Assembly (NCBI RefSeq): GCF_031755915.1
Contig: NC_083380.1
Coordinates: 16,697,001 to 16,761,000, forward strand
DNA: 64,000 bases
Direction of reading: 5' to 3'
Source of the DNA: Ziziphus jujuba
Lineage: Eukaryota; Streptophyta; Magnoliopsida; Rosales; Rhamnaceae
Shown here: in pieces, positions 47,791 through 60,579 of the stretch
Numbering within the stretch: position 1 is the stretch's first letter
Layout of the letters: each line of letters starts with the position of its first letter
Made by a program: the position numbers and the translations under genes
Notes under the pieces: generated by a model
Databases searched by the model: none
Seen by the model: only the letters and a program-made list of their open reading frames with translations
What the model was told of the DNA's origin: nothing

Positions 47791-48235
47791 TGTAACACCC
47801 CGCTTCCACTACTAGACTTTTCATTCTCTGCTAATATTATCTCCAATTTAGCCACCACACTTGGTATGAGATTTTTTATTCAAAGCTTTTCAAGATGTCA
47901 CCCATCCTATGATTGCTTTCGTTGCCGATATTGTCCCTAATTTAGCCACTGGAATTGGTATGAAGTTTTTTATTCAGAGCTTCTCATAAAGTCATCCATC
48001 CCAGCATTACTCTTATTTGAGCATGCTTAACTTTGAGTTCTTTCAAATCCTAAACCCAACCACTTTGAAAAGATCTTAGCATTATGAGAGTGACTATTAT
48101 TACATTTTAATCATCTTTTGATCTACACTCAGACGATATGGGATTGGACACCAAGTAACTTACCAATGCCTCGTACCTGCCTACATTGGTCATCATAGTG
48201 TACCCCTCTTGGGGTCCACTATCCTCTAATACCAT
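47791..48235 (-). mobile_element. Cassandra-like TRIM fragment with 5S rRNA-derived segment
   Basis: On the minus strand the LTR ends GCGGGGTGTTACA at 47791. Within it, AACTCAAAGTTAAGC, TGCT and then GGGATGGATGAC (about 47989-48042) match the 5S rRNA internal promoter region from box A to box C, with mainly C-to-T/G-to-A changes. At 48200-48235 a polypurine tract (CCCCAAGAGGGG) and a tRNA-Met-type PBS (TGGTATTAGAG) lie only about 15 bp apart, so the internal domain is almost entirely lost. A partial 5S-type segment is duplicated in tandem (about 47880-47910). Family knowledge: Cassandra elements carry 5S sequences in their LTRs. Confidence 0.75.
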
Positions 48236-51200
48236 TTAAAAGTCCAAAAAACACCCATTTCATCCCTAAGAGTCCAAAAACCTTAGCAAGAAACCTAACC
48301 CAGTTCCCTATCCAATCAAACCACCTATACCTTGCACATGCTAAACTAAGTTTCATCGAATTTGACCTTGGAATCATCCTTTCACACCGGCCCACCTTTT
48401 TGCCAGTCAAATATCACTTTTCTAGCCATTTCTCTGTCGCATGCGCCTAAATTGGGCGTTCGAAGCATAGTGTAGTGTCATTTTGTTTTCCAGTGATTTG
48501 GCTAGAATCTAGCCATTTCAAGTCATGCCTCTAATATTTTCCCCTTCTTATGAACCCTTTGAATCCATTCCAACATTCCTTTAAACTAATTACACACGAT
48601 TTAAGAGATCATTCATCCTTAAGTTTGGCTTGCATTTTCCACGCATTGGCGTATTACCCATTTTATGAGCTTTTTCATTTGTATATGATTTCTTAATTTT
48701 GGTTAATGCTTGAATATCACCCATTTTGGGTTATATAATATAACACTCAGTAAAATTTTTGTTGGTAATGTGTTTCTAGAGGTTATTAAAGCCTATTAGA
48801 ATGTTGAATTTCAATAAACTGTCCTTAGGTTGAAAAATTGCAATTTAGGTACCAGGTCCAAGGGATTCACCATATAATTCGACCTGGACCCTTTGGTGTC
48901 TAATTTCCATAATCTTATGATTGTAGAATTTATTTTAGGACATTTGGTATGCATCAATGTCCTTGGTTTGATTTCAAAAGTTTAAGAAATATTTTGTTAC
49001 ATTTTAAGCACTCATACTACATTTAGAGGTGACCGTACAAAAAAGTAAGAATGATTATCAGTGGTATCTATGAGTGAAACTATATTTAAATATATTTTTG
49101 GGCTTATGTTATATTCTAATTTCATGATTTTCAATATACACATGAACCTTTGAGTAATTATGATTATATATATTCATAATATTACATGAATATATGAACA
49201 ATATATTATCATTTCATTTGTATTTTAGCAAGATTTTAAGTATTTTTAGACTTTAATCTGCTTAGCGTGAACCTTGGTATTTAAATTTCTTGGTAATTGC
49301 TATTCATGTTTTAGTCTAATTATTGTAAACTTGGTTCTATGAGAAGGAATTCCCATGTTTTGAGAAATTGAAACTTGAAAATGTGCACTTGATACGAACC
49401 TAAGACGACATGCTCCTAAACCCGTATTATATTAGCCTGGATCTAATTATGTTCAAGTTCTAATGGTCACGTTGACCCCTAACCAACCTGTGATTAGAAA
49501 CCTTGGTACATAAGGAAGACGCTGCAATAGGTGATGGAAGTCCTATTGATAAGTCAAACTAAAACACTAACTCTCTAATAGTGTTTTAGGTGTTCAAAAG
49601 AATAAAGAGAATTCAATCTCACAAGTAATTTTTTGTATAAAATTCAAGCTTTATAAAATGAAAGAAACCTCAATCGCACAAAACTTCAATGGGAATAGAC
49701 CAATTCGTTGTCCTCAAGGGTTTGAAAACAAATTCAGCTTTTTTTTTTTTTTTTTAATGACCGTTCGGTTTGGTATGATTGGATAAGTGAAGAATGAAGA
49801 AGAACAAACAAAAGAAAAGATGTAAAGAAGAACGCAATGACCAACCAAATGAGACAAAAAAAAATCAAAGAAAACGAAGAACAAAGAACAAAATCAAATA
49901 ACAAAGATAGATGGATCAAACTTGTAATTAGAAACTAGCTCTGATACCAAATTGATAAGTCGAATTTGAACTCCACAAACAAAGCTTGAAAAAGTTCGAT
50001 ATAGTTCTTAGAGAACCAAGAGAATCACTTTCACTTTGAATCAAAATTGTAATCTCCTCTTTATTCATGACTTATGTGCCTTTAAATAGGCAAAATAAAT
50101 TACAAAGCTTTCCTAAATTTGCTAAAAGTAAAGGTGGAATAATAATGGATGAAAATTAGGTTTAGGAAACCTAATTTTGATAGGTTTAGGAAACCTAATG
50201 TGGTTAGGTTTAGAAAACCTAATTTAGCTCCTAGTTTCCTAATTTGAATGGCCTTTAATTCTTTGACCAATTCAACTCTAATAAAATTAGGAAAGTAATT
50301 TAAAAACCTTATAAAAACTAAATTAGGAAAGTAAATAGGCAACATGCCAAAATCCAATCAAAACATAAATAAAAATTAATATTTTCCTAATTATAAAATT
50401 TAGCCAATGCCATGTAGGCGCATATCATCCGCCACGTGGCAAAAGTGCCATGTCACCATATGATGCGATGTCACCATCCATGTCATCAAATTGTGCCACA
50501 TCACCATATTGTTGGATTCCATGCGTTGGGCTTTCTTTCATGTTGGCATCCTCCGTTCCAATCATATGGATCAATTTTGGTTCATTTTCAATAATGAACT
50601 TGCTTCCTTGGGATGTGACACCTCTTGGATTAAACCATTTAGTGCTTCTTTAAATCTCTTTGCTCTTGCCCAGGTTATTGGTCCCGTAGAGATTTGAAGT
50701 GGCTCTAGACTCCATCTTTGGGTGCTCATGGTCATGTCCTCATCAGCACTTGTATGGGACAATTGTTAAAATTGAGAATTAAGCTTGTAGAACATTCATA
50801 TATATATATATATATGGATTATATGGGTAAACAATGATACTCAATATAATGGGATTAGTGTGCCATACAGTATTAGTGTATATAGTTGCTATTAATTATG
50901 GTGGTATACATGTGTTGCTCATCCTCTAGTGCAGAGAGTGATACTGAGATCTACCATGATGCCTTGGAATGCCAATAACTATGCTGAGTTTCTCTCTTAT
51001 GCTAACAACCACATGATACTACCTAGTATATAGTATGTTATATAGTATTTTATATTATGGTTTGATAATTATAATGGTAATTTATGTTTTAATGCATTGA
51101 TTCTATTATAGTATATGGTTTGATATTGATTTATTATATAGACATTGTATTCAATTCAACTAAATTTTTGGGGTCATTGACATGGATATGGTGAAAAGGT

Positions 51201-51790
51201 TTTAAATAGAAAACCTTTTAAAGATTGAATGTATAAGGTTTTAATAGAAATGAATTTTTAAATAATTATTTTCCTATATTATTTAGTCTACTAATTGAGC
51301 TATTCTTATCTCACGTTTTATTGTTTTTAATTTTTTCCTCAAGGCCAATGCAATTAGCAGACAGTTCACCTTATGCACCATCTTTCTAGCTCTTTGCAAC
51401 AAAAACAATATTTAGTTTCCTTTTTTCTTCTATCTTGATTCATTTTAAATATTGCATCATCTATATAACTTCAATTTATAGTTTTTCTCAGAATGCTCTA
51501 ATATAAATTATGGATATAATAGCGATCATAGTTATGTATGCATGATACCGAAGCCATAGCATGATTATGAAGCGGTTGTTGTTGTTAAACGATAGTAGGG
51601 GATTTGTATGTTGTTCTAGATTTATCTATACATTTGGAGTGTTGTTTTATTTTACATATGTTCTAGATTGTCCATAGTTTTAGGTATGGTTTAGTTGGGC
51701 CTTTTGTAAAGACGGTTTGGTGGGACTTCCCTAAACAAGACTACTAAGGATTCTGGAAGGATTATTAGCGTGGGTTCTCTAACTATTCCC
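48236..51790 (+). mobile_element. 5'-truncated G-type LTR with nested S-type remnant
   Basis: It starts in sequence equivalent to 35385 of the 2.95-kb G LTR (AAAACACCCATTTC) and follows it through GATACCGGGTCCAAGGGATTC-like (48850) and TTTTAGGACATTTGG (48930) blocks. After the nested insertion it continues with the CTCACGTTTTATTGTTTT block (51313), an AGAATGCTCTA block (51490) and a decayed LTR end near 51790. The first roughly 300 bp of the LTR are replaced by the Cassandra-like fragment. Confidence 0.7.
49390..50745 (-). mobile_element. Chimeric, internally deleted S-type LTR retroelement
   Basis: A perfect 5-bp duplication, GCACT, flanks it (49385-49389, 50746-50750). On the minus strand: a 5' LTR (50745-49952) starts TGATGAGGACATG and encodes GPITWARAKRFKEALNGLIQ (about 50645-50700). 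A tRNA-Met-type PBS (TGGTATCAGAGC) is at about 49936-49947. A short leader has a T16 run. Then a partial 3' LTR (about 49640-49390) ends with family S sequence. The two LTR ends facing the flank and the PBS are different sequences, which a single insertion should not give. There is no protein-coding interior. Confidence 0.8.
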
Positions 51791-51925
51791 CAAAATAATG
51801 GATAAAAATGTTCTTTTATTACAGAATGTAAGAGCATAAGTGAAAATCCCAACATTGCAAGAGAAGGGTTAGCTTATCCAAGTTAAGCTGAAAGGTGGTG
51901 CATTTCTAAGTCACTAAAAAACCAA

Positions 51926-52690
51926 GTTTATCCTCTAGCAAGCTCTTTAAAGCCTTCAAGTGGGCACTGATTTTGTTGCCTTATTTTAGTGAGCATGATC
52001 TTCCTTGAATTTTCCTATCAAAACTGCCCATAATGATGCTCTTCGAACATTTAGATTCAACTTTCTTTTTTTTTTCTTTTTTCAATTCACTTTTAACCTT
52101 TAGATTAAAGATTGATAAATTTGGAAAGATACTTATCTTTGAATGTTCAGATAGATGCCACATATCATGATCGATCACCAATGGATTTGATTCTTGTCTC
52201 TTAGTAATAACAAGTTGCAACCTTGTATGGTAGGTCCTAAGAAATATCCTTTTGGTATATTTTTGGAATGTTCTAAATTCCATATTTTAGATATTAGCTT
52301 CTAGATTTTGGGTTTTACATTCGAAGAATATTCTCAAAGAACTTTCCAAGAATTTTCTTGAGAATTGTTAAAATTTTTAACTTTTGCGTCCAAGGTGATC
52401 TCAATCTAAACATTCCAATTTTTAAGTTCTTTTCTTCAAATTTTCCTTTTTAAACCTAGAGATAAAATAGATGACAAGTTATGGCTTCACATTTCTTTTG
52501 CTTATAGGTTGCTTACTTTCCAACCTTCCTGTATCCCTTGATACCACCAATGCTTGCCGCCCACTCCTTAAGTAATTAAGATATGTGAATGCAACTTGTT
52601 GAAAAGGAGACAAGTTGAACTTTACTAAAACAAAATCTCCCCCTTTCATACATGAGTTGGTCAAATGTAATATAAAAAGCCAAGGGATTT
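51926..52690 (+). repeat. Repeat unit R, copy C
   Basis: It runs from AAGCTCTTTAAAGCCTTCAAG through GAGCATGATCTTCCTTGA, CACCAATGGATTTGATTC and TAGGTTGCTTACTTTCCAA to the ACATGAGTTGGTCAAATGTAA block. It preserves the unit junction that is interrupted by the 4.1-kb solo LTR between copies A and B. Confidence 0.7.
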
Positions 52691-52899
52691 AGATGCTTTT
52701 TTGTTTTTTTTTAAATTGAAATTAACTTTTATAAAACAAAGAATCTTAAGACATAAGGAAACAAGTGCGATTAAGTCATTAGATCCCAATCAGAAGGAAA
52801 AATGCCTCTAAGGGCCCTTTTTTCTAGCCTATCAATACATATTACAAACTTTGGAAACTAAATTAAAAGCAATATTAAGGAAACATTTATTAATCAAAC
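52691..52899. other. Spacer, nothing identified
   Basis: AT-rich sequence between repeat R copy C and the inverted G LTR. Confidence 0.5.
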
Positions 52900-54448
52900 T
52901 GATATCTTGGATGTAAGATCCTCCCAAGATCCCTTATTAGAATCTTAGATTAGGCTTGGCTAGGGGAAAACCCCACCATAAATTCTTAGAGAAAATCCAA
53001 CAATATCTTCCCTTAGAGTTAGACTTACCTCAAAAATCTGTGTAAAGAAAACACACCTTCTAACGATATAACTACCTTATTTCTTCAACCTTGCTACACA
53101 AATTTTCCACAAGATTGTAGATCTCAAGAAAATAAGAAAAAAAGGCAAATAATTAATAATTAATAAAACAAAAACAACAGTAATTAAAGAAGTTCCACAC
53201 TCATAATTTAGTACTCGAGTATTCTAAGAATTTAGTTTAAGAAGCATACAAATAATGTAGAAATGTAGAAAATACAAATAAAATAAAAATAAAGATAAAT
53301 ACAATTGTAAAAATAATTATAAATTTAAGATAAAATTAAAATTAAAATTTAGATAAGATTAAAATAGAATACAACATTATTTAAGAAAACGTCCAAACAA
53401 TATTCATTAAAAAAAATCAATTATGAAAATTTGAGGGTAAAAATAAAATAAAATAAAATAAAATTATATGATTTAATAAATATTAATTTTAACAAATTCA
53501 ATAATTTATGAAATTATAATTAAACAATTTAAAACCATAATTTAAATAAATAAAATATATTTTAAAAATATACATCAAGTATTTATCAGATGCACCATAC
53601 CATATATCGAATGGTGTCAGGCGGCACTTGATGTCCCAAGTATCTCCTAACAAGGAGATAAAGAGGGATACATGCAATCAGATACCTTAATGTCCCAAGA
53701 CATTGATAACCTATCATCTTGCGACTAAAAGGAGTGTAGCTAATACTCACTATGCAAAATATCTGCTGATCCCTTATACTTAGCTTTTGCAAGATGACAA
53801 AATAATACTTACATGCTAATCAATAAATATATAATACAGAACACCAGTATTGTTTAGTGCATTTAAAACAATAGAAAAAAAGAGTAATTTATCATAATAC
53901 CAAAGTTTTATAAATCAATAATGGGTTTTAAATAAATTTACTAAGCCCATACATTTTATTTAATTTGATTTAAACCATAATTATAAAAGCCACAGTTTTT
54001 ATAAAAATATATTTTCCATAGAAACATATACACACTTGTATATATATATTTGTATGGAAAAAATGTATAATTCCAACTCAAATTACCATGTTTACAAAAT
54101 AAATATAAAACTATCATTATTTCACACAAATAAAAACATTTAATAACTTTTCTTTAATTTATTTACACCATATAAATTTACAAAAATTTAATCAATATAA
54201 ATCACATAAATTTAACACCCTAAATTGCATTGAAAAAGTGTACAACTCCCTTGAATACATGGATAACTCATTTGTATACATTAGAAAAATGTACCATCTA
54301 CCGAAAATAGCTCGATCTAGATGCATCGTTGGCAATTTCACCGAGATTCTTGGGCGCCGACCGATCTCTAGTTAGCCTTAATGGTGGGGTAGCATGTGAG
54401 GGGGTTGTCGACTGCTAAAGGTGGGTGAAAACATGTGGTCGATAGTGG

Positions 54449-54489
<41 letters not shown>

Positions 54490-55057
54490 GTATGTTATCT
54501 GTCTCCTCTCTCTTTTCTCCTTGGTGACCCAATAAAATGCCACCCCCGATGCAACTGTGCACTCACGAGATTGGGTAAGTGACATGTGGTGCAAGTTGGT
54601 GGAGTTTAAAATGGCACGTTTTACGCATGTACCAAAAACATACTCGGTAAAGTCAATCTCGAAAAAAATAATTAAAACTTTACAAAGATGTAATTTTTCA
54701 ACCATAAGTCCAAATTAAATGTGTTATTAATCCATTAACTCATATCGATGAATACTATACAATGATACACAAGTCAAAATCAAAACCCAAAAAAATAAAA
54801 AGTCAAACTCGAGCCTGCTTGATCAATCCAGACCATTACTTTTTTGTCCATAAATTTTTAATTGCAGCTACAATTTTGATACACTACTAGTCTGCAAACT
54901 CAAGTTCATGTATACTTTAATATAGTGTCTCGGTCAAAATAAAACTCTTCTCATGGAAAAAGTTAACCATGGGGCCCCACTTGATCAACCCCATCAATCT
55001 TGGTCAAACTTAGTCAACACTTGAAAATTTCTGATACACATTGATATGGGTGTTACA
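52900..55057 (-). mobile_element. G-type LTR in inverted orientation
   Basis: On the minus strand it starts TGTAACACCCATATCAATG at 55057. It continues with TTGACTAAGTTTGACCAAG, GGGGCCCCATGG and an ACTTGAGTTTGCAGAC block, a GA microsatellite (54450-54484), and a GC-richer block. It ends with sequence matching the end of the 4.1-kb LTR (GTAAGTCTAACTCTAAGGG to about 52900). The 5-bp flanks do not match, and the left end is uncertain by a few bases. Confidence 0.7.
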
Positions 55058-55074
55058 CTTTACCCCTTACAAAA

Positions 55075-55800
55075 ATTTGGAACTGCCTCTAAGGTTGGAT
55101 CTCCAACAAAAACCAGCACTGCCATTTATCGAATGACTAGTAACTACTAGAAACGAGGGCCTCTCTGCGTCATGTTACCTCAAAGGCTTGGTTCACCTTT
55201 GCCAAAAGAACTTAAACTATAACAATTTTTCAGGGACCCTTGGCTAGGCAATCTAGACTGAGTTCCCTTAAATGACCTACACCTCGATCTGCATATCAAA
55301 ATTTGCCTTTCCTCTTTAAATACAGCATCTTAAATTGATTGGTAAATCAAGCGTACTGCTTTAGAGATATTTAGGCTTATATTCTCATTTAGGCCATTAC
55401 AATACCTTATCTTCTTGCTTGCATCATCTGAAATCAAGTGCGTACAAAACTCAAACAACTCTAGGAATTTCCTTTCATACTAAAAAACTGTCATATTTTC
55501 TTAGTGTAGCCTCTCAAATTCTCTTCTCTGAGACTCACAAAAAGCAGGAGGCAATATTCTATGGTAAAAGCATTCTTGAATTACTCCCAAGTATGATGTC
55601 TCCTTGTCTTTTTTATCCTCCAACATTGCCTAGCATCTCCCTCCAGCTTGAAGCTAGCTATTTTGGCTTGGTCCTTATCAAAACACTATGTTCCTTCATC
55701 CAGGATTTCATATCGATCAACCAAGCTATGGCTGCCCCTTTCCAAAATTTATGGCTCCCGAGCATCGTGCCTAATCCACTTTGTATCTTGTTATGTTTGT
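55075..55800 (-). pseudogene. Ty3/gypsy Gag capsid remnant
   Basis: The minus strand in shifting frames gives KFWKGAAIAWL, a TWE-FKNAFTIEYCL block, LREEN, then a KKIRYCNGLNENI and SKAVRLIY series, as in the retrotransposon Gag family pattern W..F...F...Y followed by F..GL...I. A stop is present every 20-40 codons. It lies between two LTR starts and is probably internal sequence of a vanished G or related element. Confidence 0.5.
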
Positions 55801-55814
55801 ATTTCCTAAAGCTC

Positions 55815-55956
55815 AGAGTCAACTGAGTGAAAATTTCTGGTACACTTTGGTATGGGATGTTATAATAAAAGTCAATTGTGGGGCTCACTTGGTTAATTCC
55901 AGTCAAACTTGGTCAACACATGAAAATTTATGGTATATTTAGGTATGGGATGTTAC
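55815..55956 (-). repeat. Two short G-LTR start fragments
   Basis: Minus-strand TGTAACATCCCATACC at 55956 and a decayed ATAACATCCCATACC at about 55867, each followed by TTGACCAAG- or TTGACT-type sequence: two LTR starts in tandem, without LTR bodies. Confidence 0.6.
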
Positions 55957-56815
55957 ATTAAACCAAAGTTTACATATGCCAAACTCATTTCATAGGTCCA
56001 AGACTGATAGCTTTATGAAGAGTATAACTGTAACATCAAGACTTGAGAAAATGTTTCGAATTTGAATTTTTGACCAAGTTTGACAAAGATTGATCGAGAA
56101 TAACCAAGTGGGTTCCATAATTGATTTTTTACTGTGAGAGGAATTTTGTGTTGATCGAGATATCATGGCAAAGTACTCATCAACACAAGTTCGTAGACTA
56201 GTAATACGCTAAAATCGGAACTAAGATTAGAAAGTTATGGTCAAAACAAGATGTGACCTAGACTGATTGGTCAGCCCGAGTTGATTGTTTATCTATATGG
56301 ATTTTGATGTTGACTCATGTACTATGTCATAGTGTTTGTCGATAAAGTTCGTAAACTAATGGTACGCTTAATTTAGATCTACAGTTAAAAAGTTACGGGT
56401 TTGTAAAGTTGTGCCTATTTTTCTAAAACTGATTGTACTGGATAGTGGAATATGTAATAGAGTCTTGATGGGTGCCACGTGCTACCAGTTAGTGGGTACC
56501 ACATGTCACCAATTGGTCGTGCCATGTGTCATCATTACCAACCAATGGTGCCACATGTCACCATAGAAATAATAATAATTATTATTATTATTGTTTTCTT
56601 TTCTTTTCTTTTTCTTTTTCCCTCTCCCCTTCTTTCTCTCTCTTCTCCCCATGAGAACAACCTTTACTCTCTCTTTCTCTCTCTTCTTCTTTTACTTTCT
56701 CTCTCTCTCTCTCTCTGTGTGTTTATCAACTCCTTGGCTAAATCCCGGTTCGGTGTGGGAGCCCATGACCAGGAGATGCTAACAATCAAGTCGTAGGTCA
56801 TTTGGCCTGTGAATG

Positions 56816-59246
56816 TGATGAGAATCCAAATGTATCCTTACAAACAACAACTCGCTTGGGTGTTGACCCTGTACAACTAAAGATCAGACCAATTACTTGG
56901 GCACAAGCTAAGAGGTTTAAGGATAATTTGGTTAGCTTCATTCAAAAGTAATCTAATCTCAAGAAGGCGTATTAATATTAGAAGAATTAAAGCCTCTACT
57001 AAGCATCCAAGTTACGAAGGCAGAAATAAACCCGGGAAGCTGTTTTGGTGCATTTGAGAACTTTAGGCAGCAAGGAATGGTTTGTTAGCTTATGAACATG
57101 ATTAAGCTTATCAAGAGGGTGTGGAATCATGTCAAGGTAGAAGCAAGGGTGTCCAAGCACATCATTTGTACCCAACCTTCCAATATAGCCAAATCGCACT
57201 ATTCTGGCGTTGGGAAGGAGTTATCTTGTTGTCCAAGCAAAATTTGATCATTCCAATCCATGGCAGTGTGTGGGAACCAGTTCTAATCCTACAAGACATC
57301 TTATATGGCATATTGGAACTAATTTGGAGCCTATACTAGCTGGTGATTGGACAAACACAGCTTATTTGGAAAACTAGTCAACTACTTTTCAAATTTGAAA
57401 TTTGACTTTTAAATTAGGAAATAGTCTTTTATTTTGATTTTTATTTAATTATTGCTGGATAAATTTATTTAGGAAGGTTGAAATTTTAATATTTTGATTG
57501 TAAATTAATTAATACAAATTAGATTAGGAAAGCTAAGTGAATTTCGGCCACATCAATATTCTAAACCCTAATGGCCGGTTTTTAACTAGTGATTTTAGGG
57601 TTTTGTTTTGTAACTCAAACCTATTTAAAGGCTTAGGGCCTGTTTGGCCATGTTTTCTATTTTCTGTTTTCGAAATATTGTTTTCAAAATAGAGAATAGA
57701 AAACTATTTTCTGTTATTTAATGAGAACAAGGAGCGTTTGGTCATTAATATTTGAAAATAATTTTCAAAACTAAAAAACAAAAAACTATTTGGCTAAACA
57801 ATTTTTAAATTTTTTTTAAAAAGTTTTCATTTTTCCTACTTTTTTTTTTTAACATACAAGGAACCTAATATATAATACATATATATATAGCTATAAACAT
57901 TCATAAAATCTCATATTAGCATAATAATAAAATTACTAACTTTTATGTGCTATCAATATAGTCAAGTCACATGTTTAGACCTTCTTGACACTGTTGCAAA
58001 GAAAAGGTAAAAACAAAAATAAACAAGAAAAAGAAAATAAATAAATACAATGGGAGATAAGGGGAAATAAAAAATGGAGATAAGGAAAAAAAAAAAAAGA
58101 TTAACTTATAGAAAAACAGAAAAACAATGAAAAAGAAAAAGCAAAATTGAAAAATTAAAAAAAAAACTGATAGAAATGGAAAATAACAAAAAACATAATG
58201 GAATAAAGGAAAATGGAAAATTAGGAAAAGGAACAAAATAGAAGAGAGAGAGAGAGAGAGAGTATTGGATAAGAAAAAAAGAAAAATAGGGAAAAAGAAA
58301 AAAATAGCAAAATAAATAATTGATATAAGAAATATTTACCCCAAAAAAATGATAAAAGAAGCAAGATAAAAAAAATAAAAAACTAGTAGGTATATAAGGA
58401 AGGAAAGGAAAATAAAAAATAACAATAAAAAAATAATCGATATAACTTATAAAGGATTAAAAAAAAAAAAGAGGAATAGCTATTTTTTTAAGTTGTTCTA
58501 AAAAAAATTTAAAAATAAGAGGAAGATAAAATAAGATAATAAAAAATTTTAATTGGATACATTTATCAAGGCATAATATTCTATAATAAAAAAATTTAAT
58601 TGGATACATTTATTAAGGCATATTATTCTATCCTTATCTCTCTAAAATATTCCAAAGAATTGAAGTAATGTTTTCTCTCTACAACTTTCTCTCTATAAAA
58701 TAGAGAAACGTAGACTAAAGAAAAACGTTGAAGAAAAAAAAATAAAATAATATGTATTTTATTATTTTCAAAACAGGTGAAAACATTATTTTATCGTTTT
58801 CCAAATTTTATTTATTTTTTATTTGTTTTCTAGAACTGTTTTTGAAAACTGATGATCAAACAGATAATCTTTTAGTTTGAAAACAGTTTTTTGTTTTACA
58901 GAACATAAAATTGTTTTTGTAAAATAGAAAACTGTTTTAAAAACATGTGGCCAAACAGGCATTATTTTCTCAATAATATTCATATAATTATTCATATAGA
59001 AAATTACTTGTGAGAAAGATTTCTTTTTATTTTCTTAGAACATATAGAACTCTAATTAGAGAATTAGTGTTTTAACTTGACTTATCAATAGGACGTTCCA
59101 TAATTTATTGTAATGTCTTCGATATATATTAAGGTTTCTATTATCAAGTTGATTAGAGGTCAAGATGATCATTAAAACTTGAACTTAATAAAAATCTTAG
59201 CTAATATAATACGAGTTTAGAAGCAAGTAGATCTAGGTTTGCATCA
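56816..59246 (+). mobile_element. Family S LTR (solo) nested in a G LTR, itself interrupted
   Basis: It starts TGATGAGAATCC and ends GTAGATCTAGGTTTGCATCA, matching S LTR ends. Without the 1.33-kb insert it is about 1.1 kb. The LTR-encoded Pol tail is readable (PITWAQAKRFKDNLVSF at about 56882-56935). Flanks GAATG and GGACG could be one 5-bp duplication after two C-to-T-type changes. No PBS follows it. Confidence 0.82.
57636..58961. mobile_element. Harbinger-like non-autonomous element
   Basis: Ends GGGCCTGTTTGGCCATGTTTTC and, inverted, TGCCTGTTTGGCCACATGTTTT, flanked by TTA on both sides (57633-57635, 58962-58964). TTA duplications with GGGCCTGTTTGG-type termini suggest the PIF/Harbinger superfamily. 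Inner parts of the arms share further inverted similarity (TTTTCTATTTT, CTGTTTTC). The interior is purine-rich and non-coding. Confidence 0.75.
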
Positions 59247-60579
59247 GGACGCACTTGGATCGGTGCTCCTTCGTCAACAATCGGTGACCTCCTATTTGCT
59301 AGTTTTCCAATAATCTTCGACAGTAAGTTTGGTCTTACCCCTTAGTTTTCAACCTCCTAACCTCAAAAATGGCATCCATTCATCCAAATTCCAAACCGTT
59401 GTGAGATACATTGGAGGGGAATTGGCCAAAACTTTTCGGCCGTTTTTCGGCCAACGCCGATGATATTGAGCCCAATAGAGGTTAATTTCATCTCTTTAAC
59501 TTTTGATTGATACTTTGTTTGTGAATTTTGATTGTGTAATTGAAAAGTTGCCATTTTTGAGTAGATGTTGTATTTAATGTCATAATTGTGTTAAATTGTA
59601 TAAATATACATGTTTATGTATAGATATGTATATGTATGTTTCAAATGTATATTCTTGCATATATATACATGTATAGTATATGTGGATACTCATTTGGCAT
59701 GTGTATAAATGCATATATATATATATATATATATATATTTCAATATATATCTGAGTGTATATGAATATGCATTATTTACATATATGTATATATATATATA
59801 TATATATTTGTATAAATATGTATATCAGCATGTATATGCTTGCTAAAAGATTGTGTTTATATGTATATATATATACGTGTGTGAATATGTATGAATGTAT
59901 GTAGATGAATATATATTCCTGTGTACATATATAGATATGTATATATATTTGTGTTATTGGAAATTCTGAAAAATTATTATATATATTTTAAAATTTAAGA
60001 AAATTGTTATTTAAGTTTCTTGTGTAGAACTTACGTGATTTAAATGTATTTGTTGTATAAAATTATATTTATAGTTTTAGAGAAATTAATATGCTAAATT
60101 ATGGTGAGATTTATTGTTATATCTTATTACTAAATTTATTATACAAAATAAAATATATTTATGTGCGTTATTTTTGTTTAAAATTTCATGTGAATTAATA
60201 TGATTTTCATAAATAAATTTTAAGAATTTAAGAAAGATAATAATTTTTAGTGTATAAAAAAATATATGTGTGTGTGTGTGTGTGTGTATTTGAATAATTG
60301 TGAAATTGAAATTATTTTGGTAATAATTAATTTTTTAAAATTGTTGGATTTAAGTGAATGTTTAAAGTAAATATGGAATTTTATGAGTTTTACAAAAGTG
60401 TATCAAATCTGATGGTATTTTATTGAATTTCAATATTTATGATATTGTAAAATTTTATAGTTTTTAGATGCAGCATCCAGTACAGGTATTCTGTTGTATC
60501 GCGGATTAGCGCGCAAATATGTATAGTCATCCTATGAGAGCCATAGAACTAAAGGTAGGCAAGTATAATGCAAACTGAG

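Larger units (their letters stand above)
56029..60575 (+). mobile_element. G-type LTR, interrupted by a nested S LTR and truncated on the right
   Basis: It starts TGTAACATCAAGACTTGAG. G-signature repeats are at 56160-56400, a TCT/CT microsatellite at 56590-56720 and a GC-richer block around it. After the nested insertion it resumes with GGACGCACTTGGATCGG, which aligns with GGACGCGCTGGGATCGG in the 4.1-kb LTR. TA/TG microsatellites (59590-59960) and a GATGCAGCATCCAGTACAGG block (60470) follow, and similarity ends near 60575, where LINE sequence begins. Confidence 0.75.

Noticed and set aside
47980..48070. Functional 5S rRNA gene
   Set aside because: Too many substitutions, only the middle and 3' part is recognisable, and it lies within an LTR.
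54415..54705. 96-codon frame with an Arg/Glu run
   Set aside because: The run is a translation of the GA microsatellite in an inverted G LTR.
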